5,758 nt of DNA, from positions 1 through 5,758 of the forward strand of contig JAMPFE010000101.1 of assembly GCA_023664705.1 (NCBI GenBank), in the 5' to 3' direction. This document shows positions 1 through 5,570 of the stretch, one piece after another. Origin of the DNA: Lachnospiraceae bacterium. GTDB taxonomy: Bacteria > Bacillota > Clostridia > Oscillospirales > Ruminococcaceae. The notes under the pieces are model-generated. The model was not told the DNA's origin. It saw only the letters and a program-made list of their open reading frames with translations, and did not search any database. Positions within the stretch are counted from its first letter, which is position 1. Each line of letters opens with the position of its first letter. A program made the position numbers and the translations under genes.

Positions 1-1905
1 CCTCAAAACGTAAGGAAATACGGAGATTACGGAGCAATTGCTTGGGATCCCGTAGAAGGTGCCGACTATTACTATATAACAGTTGAAAATACGATGACCA
101 ACGACGACGGCAGTAAATACACTTACACCGTGTATGGGTATGAACCTATTTACGGAATTGATATCGGGAAAACCGAAAACACATGGATCAATTGGGCATT
201 GTTAGCAGCGCCGTATTCGGAAGAGGAGCATAAAATTTACGTTTATGCGTGCACGGACAGCCTAACCTCAAACAGCAGCGAACCGTTCTGTGACAATTAC
301 ACGCCCATTCTCAATGAGAATATACCCCTCCCCGAAAGAGTATGGGGCGAAGAAAATTTCCTGAAATGGACGCCCGTTGACAACACAGCTATGTATTGGT
401 GTAAAATCCTCGTAAACGGCAAACAATTCAGATATACTTATACAAATGCCGAAAAGGAATACGTCGGTAATCTTCCTAACGAAACATACGACGTCGAAAT
501 GTATGTGGTCGATAAAAACCATATTGCTTTCAACAAAAAGACATATCCCGTAAAAATCGGCAAAACTCCCGTTGACAGCATCGGCGTGCCCAAGACAAAC
601 TATAACGGCGATACCGATAAGATCACCGTATCGTATGAGGAAGACGAAATCCCCGCAATAGCATTTTGGGTACGCATAAAGGATGAAAACGGCAAACTCA
701 TCCGTATGGAACGGTTTACAAACAAGGAATATATCGTAGGAGAGCTGCCATACGGCAAATATACCGTTGATGTGTGTACAGAGGCTTATGTTAATCACAA
801 GCTGGACGTAAATGATTTCAGCGAGTGGTCTTCTCCGATAGAAATATCGTACAAAGACCCAAACACCCCGTCCGACGACCCTGCGAAAGACAAGTTCACG
901 AACAAGGTAACTCTCGACTCCAAGGCTCCCAAGACCTCAATGCGGAACACAACGGAGGAACTTATCAAGGCTCTCTTATCCGACGAGGAAAAAGAGCTTT
1001 ACAAGAACGGCACATCCGTAGCTATCGTTCTCGAGGTAAGGGATATAAGCGAAAAGATATCCTCGACCGATAAGCAAGCGGTAAACGCGGCTCTGGAAAA
1101 CCTTTCGGGTTATAAGTTAGGGCAATACCTTGACATCACCCTCTTAAAAACCATAGGCACTACCGAAAAAACGATAATAAGGACAAAAGAGCCCGTTACG
1201 ATCGTTTTTGAGGTACCCTCGGGGCTTTTGGGCGACGGCAGAGAATATGCGGTAATACGCGTTCATAACGGTGAGACCACCGTACTTAACGACAAGGACA
1301 GCAATCAAAATACCGTGACTATCGATACCGACAAGTTCTCAACGTATGCCTTGGTTTATAAGGAAAAGACTATCGTTCCCGACAATCCCAATCCCACCGT
1401 ACCCGATACGTCCACGCCAAGCTCCTCCGACAATACCTCTACACCGAGCAATACCTCTACACCGAGCGGCACGTCCACACCGAGCAGCACATCTTCGCCG
1501 ACCACCTCCACTCCGAGCGGAAGCTCACAAACGGACAACACCTCAAAGCCCAATAACGGCGGGCTTACGAGCACTCCAAACAATACGAACAGCGCTCCGA
1601 ACAGCTCCAATAACACAACAAGCGTTCCGAGCAGCTCGGGCAGCGAGGATATCCCCTTTACGGGCGTTATACCCTACACGGAGGTTTATCTCACGGTCGG
1701 ACTTATCGCATTGTTTGTATTCTTGATGCTTTGCTTCTTCACGGGTAAGAACGGAATGACCGAGAAAGAGAAAGAGCGCAGGTTCTCAAAGCTTATCGCT
1801 TGGGGCAAGCGCGGCGGAAAACTCCGCGCGGCACTCGCGCTTACGGCGATTTTCCTGCTCTTGACGTTCTACTACGGCATAGGCATGAAAACATCCGAAA
1901 ACTAA
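1..1905 (+). CDS. Large cell-surface protein, C-terminal part: FN3-like modules, Ser/Thr/Pro stalk, two membrane segments (5' end outside window)
   Basis: The frame is open from base 1 to the TAA at 1903-1905, so the ATG at 94 is internal and 634 residues of a longer protein are visible. The first codons read like a fibronectin-III A/B strand (AIAWDPVEGADYYYITV). Similar beta modules follow at about 325-560 and 562-855, each ending in a 'LP.G.Y.V.V' turn (LPNETYDVEMYV, LPYGKYTVDVCT). Bases 880-1365 encode a domain seen near the C terminus of many clostridial surface proteins, ending in VRVHNGETTVLN and DKFSTYALVY. Then come a Ser/Thr/Pro/Asn stalk (1370-1650), IPFTG (1651-1665), a hydrophobic helix (about 1684-1740), a basic stretch, and a second hydrophobic helix (about 1819-1890). 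Family knowledge suggests an exported, envelope-anchored adhesin or binding protein. The ligand is unknown and the signal peptide lies outside the window. A terminator follows 9 bases after the stop. Confidence 0.85.
   Translation, partial: PQNVRKYGDYGAIAWDPVEGADYYYITVENTMTNDDGSKYTYTVYGYEPIYGIDIGKTENTWINWALLAAPYSEEEHKIYVYACTDSLTSNSSEPFCDNYTPILNENIPLPERVWGEENFLKWTPVDNTAMYWCKILVNGKQFRYTYTNAEKEYVGNLPNETYDVEMYVVDKNHIAFNKKTYPVKIGKTPVDSIGVPKTNYNGDTDKITVSYEEDEIPAIAFWVRIKDENGKLIRMERFTNKEYIVGELPYGKYTVDVCTEAYVNHKLDVNDFSEWSSPIEISYKDPNTPSDDPAKDKFTNKVTLDSKAPKTSMRNTTEELIKALLSDEEKELYKNGTSVAIVLEVRDISEKISSTDKQAVNAALENLSGYKLGQYLDITLLKTIGTTEKTIIRTKEPVTIVFEVPSGLLGDGREYAVIRVHNGETTVLNDKDSNQNTVTIDTDKFSTYALVYKEKTIVPDNPNPTVPDTSTPSSSDNTSTPSNTSTPSGTSTPSSTSSPTTSTPSGSSQTDNTSKPNNGGLTSTPNNTNSAPNSSNNTTSVPSSSGSEDIPFTGVIPYTEVYLTVGLIALFVFLMLCFFTGKNGMTEKEKERRFSKLIAWGKRGGKLRAALALTAIFLLLTFYYGIGMKTSEN
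1432..1503 (+). repeat. 18-bp tandem repeat coding for the NTSTPS stalk units
   Basis: Four in-frame 18-base units lie at 1432, 1450, 1468 and 1486. The first two are identical (aatacctctacaccgagc), the third and fourth diverge progressively, and a partial unit follows at 1504-1518. They encode NTSTPS, NTSTPS, GTSTPS and STSSPT. The unit length is a multiple of three, so slippage would change stalk length without breaking the frame. This is a coding minisatellite that probably sets how far the upstream domains stand off the cell surface. Confidence 0.85.
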
Positions 1906-1913
1906 ACATTCGC

Positions 1914-1947
1914 TAACGGAGTTGCAATAAGCGGCTCCGTTATTTTA
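1914..1947 (+). terminator. Intrinsic terminator of the surface-protein gene
   Basis: The arms taacggag (1914-1921) and ctccgtta (1935-1942) form a perfect 8-bp stem with a 13-base loop, followed by tttt at 1944-1947. It begins 9 bases after the TAA of the surface protein. The T tract is short, so termination may be incomplete. Confidence 0.7.
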
Positions 1948-1984
1948 TCAACAGCGATAAAACAAAAGCCAATGGCATTACACT

Positions 1985-2222
1985 AAAACGAGAATGCGAG
2001 GCTTGCATCGGGCGGTTCGGTACACCCGCATCTCCTGAAGTACTCTCGTGATATGCGGCGAGACTTTTGTGCTTTCTGAATTCGTTAAAAATAAACACGA
2101 GCCGAAAATGCCTGAGGCATTTATCAATCCCAACAAAACGCCCCCGAAAATTCGGGGGCAAATTTCTGTCAGGTTAAAATGTCCGTTAAGAACATCACAC
2201 TAAATACGGCTCGTGTTTTTAT
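1985..2222 (+). ncRNA. Candidate structured non-coding RNA or bidirectional structured intergenic region, family not recognised
   Basis: I find no believable gene in the roughly 330 bases between the surface protein and the HTH gene, but the region is full of complementary arms. A stem of gaga(a)tgcg with cgcatctc closes about 1989-2035. A second stem pairs gaagtac with gtgcttt (about 2038-2077) and contains tctcg/cgaga inside. A 12-bp perfect inverted repeat, aaacacgagccg (2093-2104) with cggctcgtgttt (2207-2218), encloses hairpin aaatgcc-tga-ggcattt (2106-2122) and hairpin gcccccg/cgggggc (2140-2146/2153-2159). On the plus strand the outer stem ends in a T run (2216-2220), which would suit an RNA 3' end. 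The minus-strand copy also has T-rich flanks, so orientation is uncertain. I see no clear promoter. Alternatives are a regulatory leader fragment, a MITE-like element with 12-bp terminal repeats (2093-2218), or merged terminators of converging genes. Confidence 0.4.
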
Positions 2223-2239
2223 CTTGGTCAGCATTGAAA

Positions 2240-2566
2240 CTATTTGGCTGAATAGAGTTTAAAAAGTCTTGCTATCGTGTCCTCTTTCATACGCTTTACC
2301 CTTCCCAACTCATAATTCATAACGCTCCACCGCTTAACTCCGACAGCTTGTGCGGCTTGTTCAATTGTAAGTCCCGCGCGCAGACGCATAACTCTGAGCT
2401 GCTCGCCGACCGAAAGGGTGCCGGTATCTTCGGAGCAGAGCAGGGAATAGGCAGGCTTTTTAGCCGATATAATTCTCACAGTACAAGCAGTTTGTGTCAC
2501 TAATTGAGTTTCCACAGATGTGTAATAGATAACCAAATAAAAATGTATTTCCGCAAAATAAAGCAT
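2240..2566 (-). CDS. Small XRE-type helix-turn-helix transcriptional regulator (start uncertain)
   Basis: The last 55 or so residues form a Cro/XRE DNA-binding domain. It opens with SVGEQLRVMRLRAGLT, continues with helix 2 TIEQAAQAVGV and recognition helix KRWSVMNYELGRV, and closes with KEDTIARLFKLY. It has no visible effector or sensor domain and probably binds DNA as a dimer. The first 50 or so residues from ATG 2566 do not resemble the family, which usually starts just before the HTH. No ribosome site fits ATG 2566 well. In-frame GTG or TTG codons within the first 110 bases are alternative starts, and GTG AGA ATT, giving a protein of about 75 aa, is plausible. A perfect promoter lies at 2618-2646. 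The gene is in the same direction as the kinase but has a terminator and its own promoter between them. Its target is unknown. Confidence 0.65.
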   Translation of the reverse strand: MLYFAEIHFYLVIYYTSVETQLVTQTACTVRIISAKKPAYSLLCSEDTGTLSVGEQLRVMRLRAGLTIEQAAQAVGVKRWSVMNYELGRVKRMKEDTIARLFKLYSAK

Positions 2567-2585
2567 CAGCTCGGGGAATGATCAA
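2460..2585 (-). other. Possible leader ORF (41 codons, TTG start) overlapping the HTH gene out of frame
   Basis: The strongest Shine-Dalgarno in the HTH transcript is AAAGGAG (plus-strand 2593-2599). Exactly 7 bases downstream is a TTG at 2585 that opens a 41-codon frame ending in TAA at 2460-2462. This frame is shifted relative to the HTH frame and overlaps its first 36 codons. It encodes a hydrophobic, Cys-containing peptide I do not recognise. It may be a translated leader that couples or attenuates HTH translation, or a sign that the HTH gene has suffered a frameshift near its 5' end. There is no evidence that the peptide itself has a function. Confidence 0.3.
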
Positions 2586-2592
2586 TGATTGG

Positions 2593-2599
2593 CTCCTTT
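2593..2599 (-). promoter_or_regulatory. Shine-Dalgarno AAAGGAG in the HTH leader
   Basis: AAAGGAG on the minus strand is the best ribosome-binding match between the promoter and the HTH domain. Its spacing fits TTG 2585 (7 bases) but not ATG 2566 (26 bases), which is why the start of the regulator is in doubt. Confidence 0.55.
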
Positions 2600-2617
2600 C
2601 GGGGTGTGCTTTATTGA

Positions 2618-2646
2618 ATTATAGCATTTTTTGGAGGAGATGTCAA
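2618..2646 (-). promoter_or_regulatory. Consensus sigma-A promoter with extended -10 for the HTH gene
   Basis: On the minus strand the -35 TTGACA (2641-2646) and -10 TATAAT (2618-2623) are both perfect and separated by exactly 17 bases. TG lies one base upstream of the -10 (ATGCTATAAT), giving an extended -10. Transcription should begin near 2611, leaving a leader of roughly 45 bases before ATG 2566. Confidence 0.9.
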
Positions 2647-2719
2647 GAGTTATACCGTTAATTTCCCGAGATTGTCGCTTATTATCGGCGAATCGGCGGC
2701 CGCGAACCCCCCGTCGCGC

Positions 2720-2757
2720 GACAAAAGAAAACTCCGAAAGCCGCGCGCTTTCGGAGA
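2720..2757 (-). terminator. Intrinsic terminator of the kinase gene
   Basis: The arms ctccgaaag (2732-2740) and ctttcggag (2748-2756) form a perfect 9-bp stem around a GC-rich 7-base loop. On the minus strand the stem is followed by TTTTCTTTT, 5 bases after the kinase stop codon. On the plus strand it is followed by TTTTTT (2758-2763), so it could stop transcripts in either direction. It separates the kinase from the HTH promoter. Confidence 0.85.
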
Positions 2758-2761
2758 TTTT

Positions 2762-4336
2762 TTATTGCACGGAAACGCTCATCTGCGGCTCGTTCAAAAG
2801 CACCGAAAACTGATTTTCAAAATTATAATCAACTTGTATATATTTTAATTCGCCGTCAATTTCCGTGCGGAACGTCCATTGATAATTTTCCCCGCCGTCG
2901 AGATGCTGACGTGTCAATTCGGCATTCAATTTGTCGGCGATTATCCGCAGCACGCACCCGACCTCGCCGAGCGACATTTTTTCCCACTCGGCATAATAAC
3001 GGTCACCCCATTTAATTCCCGCGTCGGTAACGTTCTCGGCGAGCTTCGGAATTATCCCGCCGATTTCGGCGTCCTCCCAGCGGACGGGGCGAGCGCCGAG
3101 CTCCTCCGCGTGCGGGTCGGCAAAGCCGAGATCAAGCCGCACGTCAACTTCCGATGAGCCGATATTTTCTGCGCTTAATTGACAACTCCAAGCGTTTTGG
3201 TTTACATAACTGCGGTATTTATATATGCAAACCGTGTAATTGCCGTTGGAAAATTCCCGTTTTTCGCCGTCCATATATTCCGACGCTTCGCCGTCCTCGG
3301 AGATTTTCAGCCAATTTTTAATTTTACTTTCAATTTCAAGAAATTCCTCGTCGGACATTTCCAACCAGCAAATTTCAAAGCAAGGAGCGCCGTAGTATTC
3401 TTTGTAGTAATCAAAATTCAACACACCGTCGGTAAGTTTGGGGAAACCGCTTGGCAGCGCCAACAGCTCCCACGCAACGGAACGGTCCTCGGGAACGGGG
3501 ATAGGATTAAAAAACGCCGGCGCATCGGTTGAGTTTTCGGAGAATTTGCCGCTGCCCGTTGATTGCGTGAAATAATCGGAATGTTCGGTACCGCTGTTGT
3601 CCGAGGGCGCCGCTGTAATTCCCGTCGGGGCGCGCATTGCGACCGCGATAACGGCAACAGCAGCGACCGCCGCAATACACGGTATCGCAATCGGCAAAAA
3701 TCGGCTGCCGATTATCGCAAAACGCACGCTTTTGATCGAGGAATAGCGTTTCCCCGGGTCGAACCGCATGCACTTTTCGATTACGCCGCGATACGCCGAC
3801 CGCGTGTAATTTTTCCCGAGCAGCAGCTTTATTGTCACGCCGAACGCGTAAATATCGCTGCGCTCGTCGGTCTGCGTGAACCCGAATTGCTCCGGCGGCG
3901 CGAAGCCGTCCGTGCCGATAAAAACTGTGTCCTTGTCGGTTTCGGTTTTCTTCACGCGAGCCGCGTCGAAATCTGTCAATTTTATGTGACCGTCGCCGCA
4001 AAGTATGATATTGGAGGGCTTTACGTCGCGGTGAATAACGTTGTTTTTATGCAGAATTTCAAGCGCGCCGCACAATTCCAAAGCGATATTCCGCACGCTT
4101 TTCGGAGAAATTTTCGCCTTGGACAAATCAATTCCGTCGACAAATTCCGAAATAATATAATTCTCGCCGATCTCGTAAATTTTCGGTATATACGGGGAAT
4201 TTATCCGCGCCGCTGCCAGAGCCGCTTCGCGCGAAAATCCGCCCGTCTTTTTTACGCATTGAAATCCGTTGTAATCCCCTTTTACGATAACGCATTTTTC
4301 CGAGGAATAGAGCACCTGTTCGTTTTCGAGTTCCAT
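2762..4336 (-). CDS. Membrane-anchored Hanks-type Ser/Thr protein kinase with an extracytoplasmic C-terminal domain
   Basis: It is predicted to phosphorylate Ser/Thr in cytoplasmic proteins in response to an outside signal. Numbering from ATG 4336 (524 aa): the ATP-binding lysine is probably K29 or K30 (FQCVKK). The catalytic loop is HRDVKPSN (102-109), with D104, K106 and N109. Metal-binding D122 lies in TDFDAAR, where the usual DFG is DFD, as in many clostridial kinases of this type. The activation-segment end is GTDGFAPPEQ (141-150), helix F has D161 in DIYAFG, and R197 is in GKRY. The Gly-rich loop is not canonical. A hydrophobic helix at about 213-234 is followed by a Ser/Thr/Pro linker and an exported domain of some 240 residues that I do not recognise. 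It has no PASTA repeats. I chose 4336 because the longer reading frame's TTG start (4384) is itself the -35 box. GGTGAG ends 3 bases before ATG 4336. It is monocistronic, with its own promoter and terminator. Confidence 0.9.
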   Translation of the reverse strand: MELENEQVLYSSEKCVIVKGDYNGFQCVKKTGGFSREAALAAARINSPYIPKIYEIGENYIISEFVDGIDLSKAKISPKSVRNIALELCGALEILHKNNVIHRDVKPSNIILCGDGHIKLTDFDAARVKKTETDKDTVFIGTDGFAPPEQFGFTQTDERSDIYAFGVTIKLLLGKNYTRSAYRGVIEKCMRFDPGKRYSSIKSVRFAIIGSRFLPIAIPCIAAVAAVAVIAVAMRAPTGITAAPSDNSGTEHSDYFTQSTGSGKFSENSTDAPAFFNPIPVPEDRSVAWELLALPSGFPKLTDGVLNFDYYKEYYGAPCFEICWLEMSDEEFLEIESKIKNWLKISEDGEASEYMDGEKREFSNGNYTVCIYKYRSYVNQNAWSCQLSAENIGSSEVDVRLDLGFADPHAEELGARPVRWEDAEIGGIIPKLAENVTDAGIKWGDRYYAEWEKMSLGEVGCVLRIIADKLNAELTRQHLDGGENYQWTFRTEIDGELKYIQVDYNFENQFSVLLNEPQMSVSVQ

Positions 4337-4355
4337 TTTCTCACCGCCCATTCTA

Positions 4356-4384
4356 ATTATAACATTTTTGTCGAGGCGTGTCAA
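4356..4384 (-). promoter_or_regulatory. Consensus sigma-A promoter with extended -10 for the kinase gene
   Basis: On the minus strand the -35 TTGACA (4379-4384) and -10 TATAAT (4356-4361) are both perfect, with a 17-base spacer ending in TGT (extended -10). The expected transcription start is near 4349, so the leader before ATG 4336 is only about 13 bases and holds just the GGTGAG ribosome site (4340-4345). The six bases of the -35 are also the first two codons of the longest possible reading frame, which argues against that longer start. Confidence 0.9.
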
Positions 4385-4436
4385 GCCGAAAATTCGCCAA
4401 TAAAATTCTCCCGATTTAATTAAAGCATAAAATAAA

Positions 4437-4592
4437 CTGCAAAAAACCGCAATAATTTCGGCGGCTTTTTAATTTCCAAAATTTAACTTTATTTTACACT
4501 ATTTCCATATATTTACATCGCCAAACTGCAAATAACTGCATTTTACTGCAAAACGGCTGCAAAAAACTGCACGCGAACTGCAAAAAACTGCA
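4437..4592. repeat. Helically phased array of CTGCA motifs with A-tracts
   Basis: CTGCA occurs at 4526, 4536, 4546, 4557, 4567, 4578 and 4588. The steps are 10, 10, 11, 10, 11 and 10 bases, a mean close to one turn of B-DNA. A pair in the same phasing, CTGCA at 4437 and CCGCA at 4447, lies 79 bases to the left. Runs of three to six A or T fill most gaps. The period is not a multiple of three, so a coding origin is unlikely. The array puts each motif on the same face of the helix, as expected for cooperative protein binding (iteron, partition site or operator) or for intrinsically curved DNA. No gene nearby is an obvious partner. Confidence 0.7.
4441..4470 (-). terminator. Probable intrinsic terminator upstream of the kinase promoter
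   Basis: On the minus strand AAAAAGCCGC pairs with GCGGTTTTTT, giving four G-C pairs, one G-U pair and an A/T-rich base, around a 10-base loop. The T tract is six long. On the plus strand the same region gives CCGC/GCGG followed by TTTTT, with one mismatch. It may insulate the kinase promoter from transcription entering from the right. The GC core is short, so strength is uncertain. Confidence 0.4.
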
Positions 4593-4593
4593 A

Positions 4594-4795
4594 TATTATG
4601 CGAAAGGAGAAACAGCGGCTTTTGGCGTATTTTGCGCAGCAAAATCGCAATGCCATTAGGGCATTGCGAGCCAAAAACGCAGAATACTTCGGGCGATAGC
4701 CCGAAGTATAGTGCAAGTTTCCAATTAAAAAAATTCATTTTCACCCATGACGTCCAAAACGCAATATCCGAATTGTCCATATCGCGGCGAACTTA
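4594..4795 (+). repeat. Hairpin-rich, repeat-like non-coding block abutting the DUF932 remnant
   Basis: Three perfect hairpins follow each other: attttgc-gca-gcaaaat (4629-4645), cgcaatgcc/ggcattgcg (4646-4654/4660-4668), and an 11-bp stem atacttcgggc/gcccgaagtat (4684-4694/4699-4709) with loop gata. The first two are enclosed by ttttggc (4620-4626) with gccaaaa (4670-4676). A 33-codon frame runs 4598-4699 (ATG, stop TAG), but no ribosome site precedes its ATG, and an AGGAG at 4605-4609 lies inside it. It is more likely part of the element than a gene. My unverified impression is that similar sequence recurs in clostridial genomes as a dispersed element ending near the gcgaacttag around 4787-4796, where recognisable DUF932 sequence begins. 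Only one copy is in this window. Confidence 0.45.
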
Positions 4796-5558
4796 GTGGA
4801 AAATGCACTCAACTCCGAAGAGGCTTTGAAGCTCTCGGGACTTGATTGGAACGTGGTTCAGCGCCCGATAATGATGGACGATTTTGCACCCGTTCTCGGT
4901 TACAAAGCGAATATCCGAGACGCGGATAATCGGGTTCAAGGTAGTACGAAACGGCGGGTTCATTGAAGGACGGAAAGAAAATTCGGCTGCTCGCAAAAAG
5001 TATATAATTGAGGGCGAGCAAATTGAGCCGTATCCGGTGTTCGGCAGCTCTCACGACGGCAGCGGTGCGATAAAAGTCGCGATGACCCCTATCCGCGTTG
5101 TCTGCCAAAACACGCTGAACCTTGCACTAAATTCGGCTAAGCGGATATGGTCGACGGTTCATATCGGCAACTTATCCGCGAAAATGAACAAAACTTACAG
5201 CACCTTACAATTATCCGAAAAGTACATGTCAAACCTCGGCAACGAGTTCTCGAATTTGGCGAAAATAAAACTCACCGACAGCAAAACGCTGCTGCCCATA
5301 GACGAGTTGCCAACGGACATTCACAGAAAGAATATTCAGCGTATCCGCGAGGACTTGAAAACTCGCTATTTCAAGGCTCCCGATCTGGAGCACGTCGGGA
5401 AGAACGCTTATCGCTTCATGTGCGCGGTTTCGGATTTCGCAACTCACGCAAAGCCCCTTCGCGCGACATCAAGCTATCGCGAGGGCGTGTTCGCGAAAAC
5501 GATTGACGGAAATCCGCTTATTGACAAAGCCTATGAAATGGCGCTGTCAGCGGTGTGA
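4796..5558 (+). pseudogene. DUF932-family phage/plasmid protein, decayed (5' truncation, frame break, internal deletions)
   Basis: DUF932 (phage/plasmid-like protein family) is found in recombination modules of phages and conjugative elements, and its biochemical role is not established. The N-terminal part is read in one frame from 4796 (VENALNSEEALKLSGLDWNV, then GYKANIRDADNR) and hits TGA at 4964-4966. The rest is in another frame from about 4932 (GFKVVRN) to TGA 5556-5558, including HDGSGAIKVAMTPIRVVCQN, VGKNAYRFMCAVSDFATHA and DGNPLIDKAYEMAL. The usual start with its PWHGLG-like motif is absent. The segment between KVVRN and KKYIIEGEQI is far shorter than in the family, and LTDSK runs directly into LLPIDE. 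About 250 codons remain, against roughly 310-330 usually. An internal ATG at 4884 could give a 224-aa product with a non-native N terminus. The C-terminal half is well preserved, suggesting recent decay. Confidence 0.75.
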
Positions 5559-5565
5559 GGAGGTG
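5558..5565 (+). promoter_or_regulatory. Eight-base Shine-Dalgarno (AGGAGGTG) for the YqaJ-like gene
   Basis: AGGAGGTG is fully complementary to the 3' end of Firmicute 16S rRNA and lies 5 bases before ATG 5571. Its first base is the last base of the DUF932 stop codon, an arrangement typical of tightly packed phage operons and of translational coupling. It fixes the start of the next gene. Confidence 0.85.
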
Positions 5566-5570
5566 TTTAA

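Noticed and set aside
1346..1726. Alternate-frame ORFs over the Ser/Thr/Pro stalk on both strands
   Set aside because: The low-complexity 18-bp repeats keep all frames open. Only the main frame continues into structured domains on both sides.
1995..2030. tRNA-like T-loop (ggttcggtac)
   Set aside because: The flanking bases do not form a 5-bp T stem and no acceptor, anticodon or D arms can be placed around it.
1940..2161. Minus-strand open frame of 73 codons
   Set aside because: It lies wholly within the structured intergenic region, has no ribosome site and runs through the stems. Such frames are commonly mis-annotated over structured sequence.
2093..2220. Retron-type msr/msd RNA suggested by the long closing stem
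   Set aside because: No reverse transcriptase gene is present next to it, and the inner hairpins show no retron-specific feature.
2631..2813. Plus-strand open frame starting after ttggaggagatg
   Set aside because: The apparent ribosome site is the complement of the spacer in the HTH promoter, and the frame runs through the kinase terminator into the kinase 3' end.
3563..4423. Long open frame (286 codons) on the plus strand opposite the kinase
   Set aside because: It is antisense to a kinase with all catalytic motifs in place, its translation is rich in Arg/Phe/Asn with no recognisable domain, and it has no ribosome site. It is a shadow of the kinase codon usage.
4437..4592. CRISPR array
   Set aside because: The repeated unit is about 10 bases with no spacers of 25-40 bases and no cas genes nearby.
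4499..4780. Minus-strand open frame of 93 codons across the CTGCA array and hairpins
   Set aside because: The repeat period (10-11 bases) does not fit a reading frame, the hairpins are better explained as DNA or RNA structure, and no ribosome site or domain is visible.
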